Counted from the stretch's first letter, positions 23,951 to 32,764 are shown. The stretch is 64,000 nucleotides of DNA from Sphingomonas sp. ATCC 31555 (GCF_000282895.1 NZ_ALBQ01000011.1:343114-407113); one strand, 5' to 3'. The notes: generated by a model from the sequence alone, not told the origin. Program-made: numbers and translations.

Positions 23951-24279
23951 TCCGCGTTCGCTTCGAAGGGCCCGGCGGCCAAGTGCAGGATGTGGAGGCC
24001 CCCCCCGGTGCGCGGCTGCTGGAAGTGGCGCAGAATGCCGGTCAGCCGCTAGAAGGTACGTGCGAGGGGCAGATGGCCTGTTCGACCTGCCATGTTATCC
24101 TGCCCGCCGTCGATTTCAGCCGGCTTCCCGAAGCGAGCGAGGAGGAAGAAGATATGCTGGACCTCGCAATTGGGGCGGTGCGCACCAGCCGCCTCGCCTG
24201 CCAGATCGTACTGAACGACACGCTCGACGGGCTTACCGTACAAATTCCCTCCGCGCACCGCGACATGCAAGGTCGCTGA
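23947..24279 (+). CDS. [2Fe-2S] ferredoxin, ISC/adrenodoxin type
   Basis: A 110-residue ferredoxin. The cysteines fall in 'LEGTCEGQMACSTCHVIL' and 'SRLACQI', the C-X5-C-X2-C...C pattern of ISC-type ferredoxins, which supply electrons for cluster assembly or to P450s. The four-base overlap with the desulfurase gene argues for the assembly role. An acidic stretch 'EASEEEEDMLD' matches the partner-binding region of the family. Confidence 0.9.
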   Translation: MIRVRFEGPGGQVQDVEAPPGARLLEVAQNAGQPLEGTCEGQMACSTCHVILPAVDFSRLPEASEEEEDMLDLAIGAVRTSRLACQIVLNDTLDGLTVQIPSAHRDMQGR

Positions 24280-24298
24280 GGCGAGTCCGCCTCGATGA

Positions 24299-24448
24299 TC
24301 AGCCCTTGCGTGGTTCGCCCTCGCTGAGCTTGGCGAGCAGTGTCGCCATTTCCGTGGGCAGGCTGGTATCGTCGATATAGGCGTTGCGAAGCGCGGCAGC
24401 GACGCCGTCGCACGGGCGCGGCGCCTTCACGCGTTGAAGTGTTGCCAC
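24299..24448 (-). CDS. 49-residue NepR-like small protein
   Basis: From a GTG at 24448, preceded by GAGAGG, the ORF reads 'VATLQRVKAPRPCDGVAAAL' followed by 'RNAYIDDTSLP' and 'LLAKLSEGEP'. The pattern G-X3-LR-X2-Y ... P ... LL-X-KL recalls the short anti-sigma factor NepR, which holds the general-stress sigma factor EcfG. No PhyR or EcfG gene is present nearby. The longer frame upstream (to 24646) runs into glnE antisense and is not supported. The resemblance is by eye only. Confidence 0.45.
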   Translation of the reverse strand: MATLQRVKAPRPCDGVAAALRNAYIDDTSLPTEMATLLAKLSEGEPRKG

Positions 24449-24576
24449 GTTTGCCTCTCGGGCGTTCGAGGATGCCGTCTGTACCACGCGCTCAAAACGA
24501 CTATGCAACGCATTCGTTGCTTTGCATTTCTGCGGTTTATCGCAGTTGTGCGGTTTCTGGACGATAGGCGGACGGC

Positions 24577-27252
24577 GTGACGGACTTTTCCCTTTCCGAG
24601 ACACTCGATCGCATTCGTGCCCACTCCCCATTCCTGAACCAGGCACTCAACCGAGAAAAGGACCTTGCGGAAGACCCCGCCGCAGCCCTCGACGATCCAC
24701 TGGCTGCAGCGCGCGCGTCGGCGAGCGACCAGCCGATCGCCCGGCAGTTGCGCATCGAACGCCGCCGGCTTGCGCTGATCGCTGCGATCGGTGATCTTTC
24801 CGGTGCCTATGATTTCGACCGGGTGTCGCGGCTACTGAGCGACTTTGCCGACTTGGCGTTGGATCGCGCGATCGTAGCGGCAATCCGCGAACGCACGCCG
24901 GATGCGCCGGTGCGAGGCTTTGCGGCGCTCGCGCTGGGCAAGCAGGGCAGCCGCGAACTCAATTATTCGTCCGACATCGACCCGATCCTGATCTTTGACC
25001 CCGAAACGCTGCCGTGCCGCCCGCGCGAAGCGCCCGAGGAAGCTGCCGTCCGAATCGCCCGGCGCGTGCTGGAACTGCTCCAGTCCCGCGATGGCGACGG
25101 CTATGTGCTGCGAGTGGACCTGCGGCTGCGGCCCTCGCCCGAAGTAACGCCGATCGCGCTGCCGGTAGACGCGGCGATCAGCTATTATGAGAGCCAGGCG
25201 CTACCCTGGGAACGGGCCGCCTTTATCCGCGCCCGCGCGGCGGCCGGGGATCTGGCGCTGGGGCAGCATTTCCTCGACGCGATCCGCCCGTTCGTGTGGC
25301 GGCGCGCGCTGGATTACGGCACGATCCGCGAGATCCAGGAAATCTCCCGCCGCATTCGCGATCATTACCAGCAAGGGCAACGCTTCGGCCCCGGCTATGA
25401 TCTCAAGCGCGGGCGCGGCGGCATTCGCGAAGTGGAATTCTTCGCGCAGATCCACCAGCTGATCCATGGTGGTCGCGATCCTGCGCTGCGCGCACCAGCG
25501 ACGCGCGATGCGCTCGCCGCGCTCGCGGGAGCCGGCCGGATCGACCCCGACGAGACTGCCGCGCTCGACGCGGCCTATGTGCTGCTCCGCACGATCGAGC
25601 ATCGGCTGCAGATGATCGACGACCGCCAGACTCACACGCTACCGAGCGATCCGGCCGCGCTGGATCACGTCGCGCGGCTGCACGGCGTAGCCGATGGCGC
25701 CGCGCTGATTGCGCTGCTCCAGCCGCAGGTGGAGCGGGTGGGGCGCATCTATGATGCGCTCGCGGAGGCGGGCGGCGGCGGCGTTTCGAGCGATCCGGAT
25801 CTGCTCGGCGAACGGCTGGCGAAGGCGGGGTTCGCCGATGCCGAAACGCCTCGCCGCATCATTGATGGGTGGCGGGGGGCGACCTATCCGGCGCTGCGCA
25901 GCCCGGCGTCGCAAGGGGCGCTGGAAGCGGTGCTGCCCGTGCTGATCGACGCGTTCGGCACGGCGCCGGATCCGCAACATGCAATCACCCGCTTCGACGC
26001 GATGCTGAAGCGGCTGCCCAGCGCAATCAACATCTTCCGCCTGCTGGAGGCGCAGCCGGCACTCACCCGACTGCTCAGCACGATCCTCAGCCATGCGCCG
26101 ACGCTGGCCGAGCAGCTCGGCCGCAGAGCCGAACTGCTCGACGGGCTGATCGATGCGAGCGCATTTGCGCCGATGGAGGACGGCGCCGCACTGGCCAAGG
26201 CGATGACAGCAGCGGAGCGGGGCGCAGATTATCAGTGGCAGCTCGAACATGTCCGGCGCCTCGTCAACGAGAAGCGCTTCGCCCTCGGTGCGCAGATCGT
26301 CGCAGGCACTAGCGACCCGCTCGACGTCTCCGCTGGCTATGCGCGGGTGGCAGAGGCGGCAATCCAGGTGCTCGCCGCGGCTACGGTCGAGGAATTCGCC
26401 GGCCAGCACGGGCGCGTGGCGGACAGCGAACTGGTAATCCTTGCGCTCGGACGCATGGGGGGCGCGGCCCTGACCCACGCTTCGGATCTCGACCTCATTT
26501 ATTTGTTCACCGGCGACTATGCGGCAGAATCCGATGGCCGACGCCCGCTGGGCGCGGTTACCTATTACAACCGGCTGGCCCAGCGCGTGACGGCGGCGCT
26601 GTCAGTGCCGACGGCGGCGGGGCCGCTCTATGAAGTGGACACGAGGCTGCGGCCTTCGGGCACGCAAGGGCCGCTTTCGGTGTCGCTCGAAGGCTTCGCG
26701 GCCTATCAGGAAAAGGATGCCTGGACCTGGGAACATATGGCGCTGACGAGGGCGCGGCCCGTGTACGGTTCCGAAGCGGCGCGTGCGCAGGTGGAGGCGA
26801 TTATCGCCCGCGTTTTGCACGGCGCGCGACCCGAGCGGGACATTCTTGCCGACGCGCGTAAGATGCGGGCGGATATGGCGGCGCACAAGCCGCCGATCGG
26901 TCCGCTGGATGCCAAGCTGCTGGATGGCGGACTGGTAGATCTGGAGTTCGCCGTGCACGTACAGCAGCTATGTCACCGCACCGGCTTCAATCCGCGGCTG
27001 GAGCAGGCGATCGATGCACTGGTCGGGCAGGGTTTGATGCCGGCTTCGGCCCGGACTGCGCATGATTTCCTTACACGGTTGCTGGTGACCCTGCGGCTCG
27101 TTGCGCCCGATGCGCAGCCGCCGGGCGAGAACACCCGGGCGCTGATCGCCCGCGCGCTCGGCCTGCCCGATTGGGAAGCAGTGGTTGCGGCGCTCTACGC
27201 GACACGGCAGGAGGTGCGCGACTGCTGGGCCGCGATCCAGGCAGGCAACTGA
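24577..27252 (+). CDS. glnE: Bifunctional glutamine synthetase adenylyltransferase GlnE
   Basis: An 891-residue enzyme that adds and removes AMP on glutamine synthetase according to nitrogen status. Two nucleotidyltransferase domains are visible. The N-terminal de-adenylylase half has 'GKQGSRELNYSSDIDPILIF', and the C-terminal adenylylase half has 'GRMGGAALTHASDLDLIYLF'. 'RGRGGIREVEFFAQ' and 'KLLDGGLVDLEFAV' are the following family motifs. The start is a GTG at 24577. The 128 bases between it and the divergent NepR-like ORF hold no obvious PII-linked site. Confidence 0.93.
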   Translation: MTDFSLSETLDRIRAHSPFLNQALNREKDLAEDPAAALDDPLAAARASASDQPIARQLRIERRRLALIAAIGDLSGAYDFDRVSRLLSDFADLALDRAIVAAIRERTPDAPVRGFAALALGKQGSRELNYSSDIDPILIFDPETLPCRPREAPEEAAVRIARRVLELLQSRDGDGYVLRVDLRLRPSPEVTPIALPVDAAISYYESQALPWERAAFIRARAAAGDLALGQHFLDAIRPFVWRRALDYGTIREIQEISRRIRDHYQQGQRFGPGYDLKRGRGGIREVEFFAQIHQLIHGGRDPALRAPATRDALAALAGAGRIDPDETAALDAAYVLLRTIEHRLQMIDDRQTHTLPSDPAALDHVARLHGVADGAALIALLQPQVERVGRIYDALAEAGGGGVSSDPDLLGERLAKAGFADAETPRRIIDGWRGATYPALRSPASQGALEAVLPVLIDAFGTAPDPQHAITRFDAMLKRLPSAINIFRLLEAQPALTRLLSTILSHAPTLAEQLGRRAELLDGLIDASAFAPMEDGAALAKAMTAAERGADYQWQLEHVRRLVNEKRFALGAQIVAGTSDPLDVSAGYARVAEAAIQVLAAATVEEFAGQHGRVADSELVILALGRMGGAALTHASDLDLIYLFTGDYAAESDGRRPLGAVTYYNRLAQRVTAALSVPTAAGPLYEVDTRLRPSGTQGPLSVSLEGFAAYQEKDAWTWEHMALTRARPVYGSEAARAQVEAIIARVLHGARPERDILADARKMRADMAAHKPPIGPLDAKLLDGGLVDLEFAVHVQQLCHRTGFNPRLEQAIDALVGQGLMPASARTAHDFLTRLLVTLRLVAPDAQPPGENTRALIARALGLPDWEAVVAALYATRQEVRDCWAAIQAGN

Positions 27253-27262
27253 CGGAGACCAT

Positions 27263-27736
27263 ATGATGAGCATCGAGCAGGGCGACGCGCTCCCCAAGAA
27301 CGCGCTGGCAGCGGCGGACGGCAGCGCGCTGGCGCTTCCGGACTGGGGCGCAGGCGCGCCGCTCGTTCTCTATTTCTACCCAAAGGACGATACCTCGGGC
27401 TGCACCCGCGAGGCGCAAGATTTCACCGCGCTGATGCCCGAGTTCACCGAGCTCGGCGTGAAGCTGCTCGGCATCTCGAAGGATTCGCCCGCCAAGCATC
27501 AGAAATTCACCGCCAAGTACGACCTCACCGTGCCGCTCGCCACCGACGAGGACGGCACGCTGATGGAGGCGCTGGGCGTGTGGGTCGAGAAATCGATGTA
27601 CGGGAAGAAGTACATGGGCATCGAGCGCTCGACCTTCCTGTTCGACGCTGCGGGCATGCTGGTGCGCGCCTGGCGCAAGGTGAAGGTGCCTGGTCATGCC
27701 GCCGAGGTGCTGGAAGCCGCAAAGGCGCTCGGGTGA
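27263..27736 (+). CDS. bcp: Thioredoxin-dependent peroxiredoxin, BCP/PrxQ type
   Basis: A 157-residue peroxiredoxin that reduces hydrogen and organic peroxides. The peroxidatic cysteine is in 'YPKDDTSGCTREAQDF'. The second cysteine five residues on, present in E. coli BCP, is absent. 'GIERSTFLFD' is the family C-terminal motif. Two in-frame ATGs at 27263 and 27266 follow GGAG; either could serve. It overlaps the next gene by four bases. Confidence 0.88.
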   Translation: MMSIEQGDALPKNALAAADGSALALPDWGAGAPLVLYFYPKDDTSGCTREAQDFTALMPEFTELGVKLLGISKDSPAKHQKFTAKYDLTVPLATDEDGTLMEALGVWVEKSMYGKKYMGIERSTFLFDAAGMLVRAWRKVKVPGHAAEVLEAAKALG

Positions 27737-28536
27737 CCGAAAAGCAAAGCGTGGGCGAGGCGGTGCGGGCGGTGCTCGACGCCGCCGACCCGACCGACAA
27801 GGTGATGCGGGCCCGCGCCGCCGCGCGCGACTGGCGGCTGGGCCGTCTCGACTTCCGCTTCGAGGTCGCCATGCCCGATCGCCCGGCGCGCCCCGCCGCG
27901 CCTGAATTGCTGCCGCCCAACCGCATGCCCAAGCGCGGCCGCGGCGGCTCCGAACGCGGCCGGATCGCGCTGATTCATGCACTGGCGCATATCGAATTCG
28001 TCGCGATCGATCTGGCGTTCGACCTGGTCGGCCGCTTCGGCGCGCAGTTCCCGACCGGCTTTATCGACGACTGGATGCGCGTCGGCGCCGACGAGGCGAT
28101 GCACTTCGCGCTGCTCGACCGCCGGCTGCGCAGCCTGGGCAGCTGCTATGGCGCGCTGCCGGCGCATGACGGGCTGTGGGATGCCGCGACCGAAACCGCC
28201 CATGATGCCAAGGCGCGGCTGGCGATCGTGCCGATGGTGCTGGAAGCCCGTGGCCTGGATGTCACGCCCGCGACGATCGAGCGGTTCGAATCCGCCGGAG
28301 ACCGGGTAACGGCGAGGATCCTGACCCGTATCGTTACTGACGAAATCCGCCATGTAAGGGCTGGTACGGAGTGGTTCGAGTCGGCCTGCAAGGCCGCTCG
28401 TTGCGTGCCGGAAACGACGTGGCAGGCATTGGTTCGTACCCACTTCCGAGGTGCGGTTAAGCCGCCGTTCAACGACTCGGCGCGCGACTCAGCCGGTCTG
28501 ACGCGCGATTACTACCAAGCGCTTGTCGACGGCTGA
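27733..28536 (+). CDS. DUF455 ferritin-like protein
   Basis: A 267-residue protein of the ferritin-like DUF455 family. Candidate metal ligands lie in 'ALAHIEFVAIDLAFD', 'VGADEAMHFALL' and 'IVTDEIRHVRAG', the Glu-X2-His pattern of di-iron helical bundles. The GTG start overlaps the peroxiredoxin stop (GTGA), so an oxidative-stress link is suggested. Enzymatic activity for the family is not firmly known to me. Confidence 0.82.
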   Translation: MTEKQSVGEAVRAVLDAADPTDKVMRARAAARDWRLGRLDFRFEVAMPDRPARPAAPELLPPNRMPKRGRGGSERGRIALIHALAHIEFVAIDLAFDLVGRFGAQFPTGFIDDWMRVGADEAMHFALLDRRLRSLGSCYGALPAHDGLWDAATETAHDAKARLAIVPMVLEARGLDVTPATIERFESAGDRVTARILTRIVTDEIRHVRAGTEWFESACKAARCVPETTWQALVRTHFRGAVKPPFNDSARDSAGLTRDYYQALVDG

Positions 28537-28658
28537 TTATCCTCCAAAAGAGTCCTTAAGCGGGACGGAGAGGACAGGGGCTGCCCAATCCGTTCGCACC
28601 ATCCTGAAGCGATGCGCCGGGTCGCACGGTGTGGGCTTCCATGATTTGCCGGGGACTC

Positions 28659-29834
28659 ATGGCTTCACCGTCCGAACGCAAGAACGACGATTTCGCACGC
28701 AAGTTCCGGGATTTGTTCACCACACGCGATGTCATCCTGCATGATGGCCGGGGCCTGCGCCGGTTCAGCATCTGCGGCCGCTCGCAGGCGCTGTTCGCTA
28801 GTGCCGCCGCGCTGACCGTGCTGTTCTCGGGCTATGGGGTGTCGCAGGCGATGGCCGGCGCGATCACCTTCACCGGCGCCGCCGCCAATCCAGGCTCGCC
28901 CGAGGCACAGGTGGCGGCGATGCGCGCCGAAGTCGCCCGGATGCGCGCCGAGGTCGCCGCTGCCAAGCAAGAAGCGCGACTGCATGCCGAGAAGATCGAA
29001 CAGCGGCAGGCGATGCTGAACGCCGTCGTTTCCGGCAAGGCCGACCGCACGGTGCTGGCGCAGGAGCTTCCCGCGGTGCCGCAGAAGACTAGCGCGCTCG
29101 CCCGAGAGATCACCGCACCGCTGCGCCGGCTGGAGGCGCGTCAGGTGGCGCTGGCCGTCAAGGCGCAGCAGGTCGGCAAGGCCCGCGTACGCGAAGCGAC
29201 CGCCCGGATCCGCAAGCTGGGCCTTTCGCCCAGCCGCTTCGTCAAGGCCGAGGTGGCGATGGGCGGGCCCTATGAACCCGTCAGCGATGAGGAAGCCGCA
29301 ACCGCCAGCATGGCCGATGCGGATGCGCAGTTCCGCTCGCTGTTCCTCACCTGGAAGAAGCTGGATTCGATCGAATCGACGTCGATCTCCATTCCGTCGA
29401 TGCAGCCGGTGCAGCATGTGAGCTTTACCTCGCACTTCGGGGTGCGCTCCGATCCGTTCCGCGGCACCGCGGCGATGCATGCCGGTGTCGACATTCCGGG
29501 CCAGACCGGCACGCCGATCTATGCGACCGCCGACGGCATCGTCTCGCATGCCGGTCGCCAGGGCGGCTATGGCAATCTGGTGCAGGTCAATCACGGCCAC
29601 GGCATCGAGACGCGCTATGGCCATCTCTCCAAGATCCTGGTGGCGGACAACACCCGAGTGCGCCGCGGCCAGATTATCGGGCTGATGGGCTCGACCGGCC
29701 GTTCGACCGGCACGCACCTCCATTACGAGGTCCGTCTCGACGGGCGCGCGATCAATCCGATCCCCTTCATCCAGTCGGGCGAGTATATCGCCCAGGCGCC
29801 GGTGAGCGGTGGCGCGGTGGGTGGTCCGCGCTGA
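28659..29834 (+). CDS. Membrane-anchored M23 metallopeptidase
   Basis: A 391-residue cell-wall peptidase. A basic N-terminus is followed by one membrane helix ('LFASAAALTVLFSGYG'), a coiled coil ('VAAMRAEVARMRAEVAAAKQ') and a C-terminal LytM/M23 domain. Zinc ligands fall in 'HAGVDIPG' (His and Asp) and 'GTHLHYEVR' (His), so the active site is complete, unlike EnvC/NlpD. The ATG at 28659 was chosen over two upstream ATGs. Confidence 0.88.
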   Translation: MASPSERKNDDFARKFRDLFTTRDVILHDGRGLRRFSICGRSQALFASAAALTVLFSGYGVSQAMAGAITFTGAAANPGSPEAQVAAMRAEVARMRAEVAAAKQEARLHAEKIEQRQAMLNAVVSGKADRTVLAQELPAVPQKTSALAREITAPLRRLEARQVALAVKAQQVGKARVREATARIRKLGLSPSRFVKAEVAMGGPYEPVSDEEAATASMADADAQFRSLFLTWKKLDSIESTSISIPSMQPVQHVSFTSHFGVRSDPFRGTAAMHAGVDIPGQTGTPIYATADGIVSHAGRQGGYGNLVQVNHGHGIETRYGHLSKILVADNTRVRRGQIIGLMGSTGRSTGTHLHYEVRLDGRAINPIPFIQSGEYIAQAPVSGGAVGGPR

Positions 29835-29882
29835 GCCGTTGAGCGCATTGCCGGACGGGGACCGACACATTATCTCGTCCGC

Positions 29883-30227
29883 ATGACGACCATGCTCGAA
29901 CAGCCCGACATCGCGTTGACCCCCGCTGCCGCGGCGCGGGTCGCCGCGATCGCCACGAAGCAGGCCAAGCCGGCGATCCTGCGGCTTTCGGTAGAAGGCG
30001 GCGGCTGTTCCGGCTTCCAATATCGCTTCGGCTTGGCCGAATCGGCCGAGGCCGACGATAGCGTGGTGGAAGTCGATGGTGTGCGACTGGTGGTGGATCC
30101 GATCAGTCTCGATCTGGTGCGCGGAGCGCAGGTCGACTTTATCGACAATCTGGGAGGCGCGCATTTCGCGGTGACCAATCCCAACGCGGCATCCGGTTGC
30201 GGGTGCGGCACCAGCTTCTCGATCTGA
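29883..30227 (+). CDS. erpA: A-type iron-sulfur carrier ErpA/IscA
   Basis: A 114-residue HesB/IscA protein that hands iron-sulfur clusters to target enzymes. The three ligand cysteines are Cys42 ('GGGCSGF'), Cys106 and Cys108 ('ASGCGCG'). It lies close to xth, as often seen in alphaproteobacteria. The family cannot be split reliably into ErpA, IscA and SufA by eye, so the symbol is the most common choice. Confidence 0.85.
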   Translation: MTTMLEQPDIALTPAAAARVAAIATKQAKPAILRLSVEGGGCSGFQYRFGLAESAEADDSVVEVDGVRLVVDPISLDLVRGAQVDFIDNLGGAHFAVTNPNAASGCGCGTSFSI

Positions 30228-30237
30228 GCGCGCCCCG

Positions 30238-31008
30238 TTGAAAATCGTCAGCTACAATGTGAACGGCATCAAGGCGCGCCTGGATCGCCTGATCGAGTAT
30301 CTCACCGAGCAGCAGCCCGACATCGTCTGCCTGCAGGAATTGAAGAGTTCGGACGAAACGCTGCCCGTCCCCGCAATCGAAGCGGCCGGCTATGGCGCGG
30401 TGTGGCACGGGCAAAAAGGCTTCAACGGCGTTGCCATCCTGGCGCGCGGCCAACAGCCGGTCGAGCGCCAGCGTGGGCTGGCGGGCGATCCCGAGGATGC
30501 GCACAGCCGCTATATCGAAGCCGAGGTCGGCGATCTGATCATCGGCGGCTTGTATCTGCCCAACGGCAATCCGCAGCCGGGACCGAAGTTCGACTATAAG
30601 CTGCGCTGGATGGAGCGGCTGAACGCACGCGCAGCCGAGTTGCTGGCCGAGGAGCGGCCGGCGATCCTGGCGGGGGACTTCAACGTCATCCCCAACGACG
30701 ACGACAGCTTTTCGGTGCGGGCGATGGCCGAGGACGCGCTGATGCAGCCCGAAAGCCGCGAGCGCTATCGTATGTTGCTGGCGCAGGGCTGGACGGATGC
30801 GCTGCGCACCCGCTTTCCCAAGGGCGGCGTGTGGACCTTCTGGGACTATCAGGCCGGTGCTTGGCAACGCGATGCGGGTTTCCGCATCGACCACTTGCTG
30901 CTCAGCCCCCAGGCGGCCGATCGTTTCACCGGTGCGGGTGTCGACAAGGAATATCGCGGCCGCGAGAAGGCGAGCGACCATGCGCCGACCTGGGTGACGC
31001 TACGGTAA
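30238..31008 (+). CDS. xth: Exodeoxyribonuclease III
   Basis: A 256-residue AP endonuclease/3'-exonuclease of the ExoIII family, used in base-excision repair. 'SYNVNGIKAR' and Glu34 in 'CLQELKSSDE' bind metal; 'LAGDFNVIPNDDD' and 'ASDHAPTW' supply the other catalytic residues. The only plausible start is a TTG at 30238, directly at the conserved 'MKIVSYNV'. It lies 10 bases after erpA. Confidence 0.92.
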   Translation: MKIVSYNVNGIKARLDRLIEYLTEQQPDIVCLQELKSSDETLPVPAIEAAGYGAVWHGQKGFNGVAILARGQQPVERQRGLAGDPEDAHSRYIEAEVGDLIIGGLYLPNGNPQPGPKFDYKLRWMERLNARAAELLAEERPAILAGDFNVIPNDDDSFSVRAMAEDALMQPESRERYRMLLAQGWTDALRTRFPKGGVWTFWDYQAGAWQRDAGFRIDHLLLSPQAADRFTGAGVDKEYRGREKASDHAPTWVTLR

Positions 31009-31080
31009 CGCGGCCGCGCGGTGATCCGCGTGAAGTTTTATAGAAGGAAACAAATCTGATGGCGTGCTTGTTAGCGCGCT

Positions 31081-31117
31081 TTGCCACGTTTCGGCGGATT
31101 GCACCGCCTTATGGCAA
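31081..31117. promoter_or_regulatory. TTGCCA...TGGCAA half-sites, candidate activator site
   Basis: TTGCCA at 31081-31086 and TGGCAA at 31112-31117 form an inverted pair. Relative to the predicted sigma-54 start they lie at about -117 and -83. The same half-sites, more closely spaced, precede the psp promoter at the same distance. The rest of 31009-31252 is an AT-richer leader with no ORF. Confidence 0.4.
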
Positions 31118-31171
31118 TAAGACAGTTCTGTTAAATTTCGTAAGCTATTGAAAAGAGGCGATAAGGAAAAC

Positions 31172-31187
31172 TGGCACGGCACCTGCA
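31172..31187 (+). promoter_or_regulatory. Sigma-54 promoter of the 95-residue secreted protein
   Basis: TGGCACG-N4-CTGCA has the same 12 fixed bases as the psp promoter and one mismatch to consensus. The -24/-12 spacing is exact. The predicted start near 31198 leaves a 55-base leader, again like psp. An activator is needed for any sigma-54 promoter; PspF is the only one encoded in the window. Confidence 0.78.
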
Positions 31188-31252
31188 GAGTATGAGGTAC
31201 CGACGAGCACAACGCCAAGTCGGACCAAACGCTAGTCAAACAGGAGCCCAAC

Positions 31253-31540
31253 ATGAACCCCGCCCGTCTTTCGATGTTCGTTCGTGGCGTCGCACTGGTG
31301 GGAGCTGCCGCCGGCACGCTCGCCCTGGTTTCGCCCGCCGCTGCCTCCGACCGCGACCTGCCGCGCGCCGTCGCCGCCAAGAAAGTTTCCAAGCCGCTGA
31401 CGATGGCCGAAGCCGCCGCTGATCCTTCGGTGCTCTATTGCGTGAAGGGCCCGGTTACCGGCTCGCACATCACGCGGAAGACCTGCCGGACTCGCCAAGA
31501 GTGGATCGATCGCACGGGTATCGACCCGACCAAAGAATAA
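31253..31540 (+). CDS. Small secreted protein under sigma-54 control
   Basis: A 95-residue protein with a clear signal peptide ('GVALVGAAAGTLALVSPAAA', cleaved near 'ASDRD'). The mature part of about 64 residues has two cysteines ('VLYCVKG' and 'RKTCRTR') that could form a disulfide, and ends in 'EWIDRTGIDP'. No family recognised. The ATG follows AGGAG. The sigma-54 promoter upstream suggests it is made on demand, perhaps in envelope stress. Confidence 0.75.
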   Translation: MNPARLSMFVRGVALVGAAAGTLALVSPAAASDRDLPRAVAAKKVSKPLTMAEAAADPSVLYCVKGPVTGSHITRKTCRTRQEWIDRTGIDPTKE

Positions 31541-31558
31541 TTCATTTGCTCGCCGCAT

Positions 31559-31587
31559 GCGGGATGGCAGAGGCCTCCCATCCCGCA
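31559..31587. terminator. Hairpin TGCGGGATGG...CCATCCCGCA
   Basis: A perfect 10-base stem with a 9-base loop lies between two convergent genes. There is no T-run on either side, so it is a weak or Rho-assisted end at most. Confidence 0.5.
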
Positions 31588-31606
31588 GCCGGCCGCCTCC
31601 GCCGCT

Positions 31607-32764
31607 TCAGATCGCCTTCTGGTAGATCAGATACTCGCGGTTGATCCTGCTTTCGATCGCATCGGCGATCGCCACCATCCCCTGATTGTCCTCCAGAATC
31701 CAGCCGATCTCGCCGCGGCTCCCGCCATAACGGGTCACCGCCGCGCGACGGATATATTCGATCATCATGAAGGCCAGCTGGCTCGCCATGCGCGAGCTTT
31801 GCAGCCGCTTCACCACGCCCATCAGCGGCACGCGCATCGTCCGCGCCTTGGGGCGACGCAGCCACAGCAGCAGCTTCGCCCAGCCGAACGGCAACAGCGA
31901 GCCCTTCAGCGGCTTCAGCGGTTCGTTCAAATCGGGCAGGGTGACCATGAATGCCACCGGCTCGCCATCATATTCGGCGATGCGGATCAGATCGTTGAAC
32001 ACCAGCGGCTTCAGCTTCTTGCCGACATCATCCACTTCGGGCTGAGTGAGCGGCACGAACCCCCAATTATCCGACCAAGCATCGTTGAGGATGGCGAGGA
32101 TGATCGCCGCTTCCTCGGCGAACTTGCTCTTGTCCACCTCGCGGATGCGGATGCGCGGGTTCTTCTCGCCGGCGGCGACGATGCGCTGCACGATGGGCGG
32201 GAACTCGCCGCTAATATCCACTTCATAGGTGACCAGCTTTTTGGCCGGGCCATAACCCAGCGCCTCAATCCAGCCCTGATAGTGCGCCGGATGGTGGCCC
32301 ATCAGCACCGTTGGCGAGTGATCGTGGCCCTTCACCAGCAGGCCGGGTTCTTCCCAGATCGACAGGCTGACCGGGCCGAGCGCCTTGGTCATGCCCTTGG
32401 CGCGCAGCCAGCTTTCGGCTTGGGCGATCAGCGCCGCGGCGACCGCCTGGTCCTCCGCCTCGAACAGCCCCCAGAAGCCGGTGCCGGGGCCGAAGCCCTG
32501 CTCGGCCGGCATCTGCAAGGCCAGTGCATCGATGTGTGCGGAGATGCGGCCGACCACCTTGCCCGCGCGCTCCGCCAGGAACAGCTGCGCTTCGGCATGA
32601 CTGAACCAGCCGTTCTTCTTCGGGCTGATCGTCGCCGCCACTTCCTCGCGCAAGGGGGCCACCCAATGCGGATCGTCGCCGTTCAGGCGATAGGCCAGTT
32701 CGATGAACGCCTTGGTATCAGCCTTGCCCGAAACGGGCCGGACCTGAAGATCGGCACTAGCCAA
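31607..32764 (-). CDS. GNAT-like protein, candidate bacterial ceramide synthase
   Basis: A protein of about 385 residues in a family often labelled dATP pyrophosphohydrolase or N-acetyltransferase. It has a GNAT-type segment ('AQLFLAERAGKVVGRISAHI') and a second half with 'GEPVAFMVTLPDLNEPLKPL'. There is no signal peptide. The bacterial ceramide synthase described in Caulobacter belongs to this kind of GNAT-fold protein, and serine palmitoyltransferase is encoded 11 kb away. That role is inference. The start is unclear; a TTG at 32764 after GGGGA precedes the first conserved residues ('ASADLQVRPV'). Confidence 0.65.
   Translation of the reverse strand: MASADLQVRPVSGKADTKAFIELAYRLNGDDPHWVAPLREEVAATISPKKNGWFSHAEAQLFLAERAGKVVGRISAHIDALALQMPAEQGFGPGTGFWGLFEAEDQAVAAALIAQAESWLRAKGMTKALGPVSLSIWEEPGLLVKGHDHSPTVLMGHHPAHYQGWIEALGYGPAKKLVTYEVDISGEFPPIVQRIVAAGEKNPRIRIREVDKSKFAEEAAIILAILNDAWSDNWGFVPLTQPEVDDVGKKLKPLVFNDLIRIAEYDGEPVAFMVTLPDLNEPLKPLKGSLLPFGWAKLLLWLRRPKARTMRVPLMGVVKRLQSSRMASQLAFMMIEYIRRAAVTRYGGSRGEIGWILEDNQGMVAIADAIESRINREYLIYQKAI

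Noticed and set aside
28665..30164. 499-codon minus-strand ORF
   Set aside because: It is antisense to the M23 peptidase and erpA; no recognisable domain.
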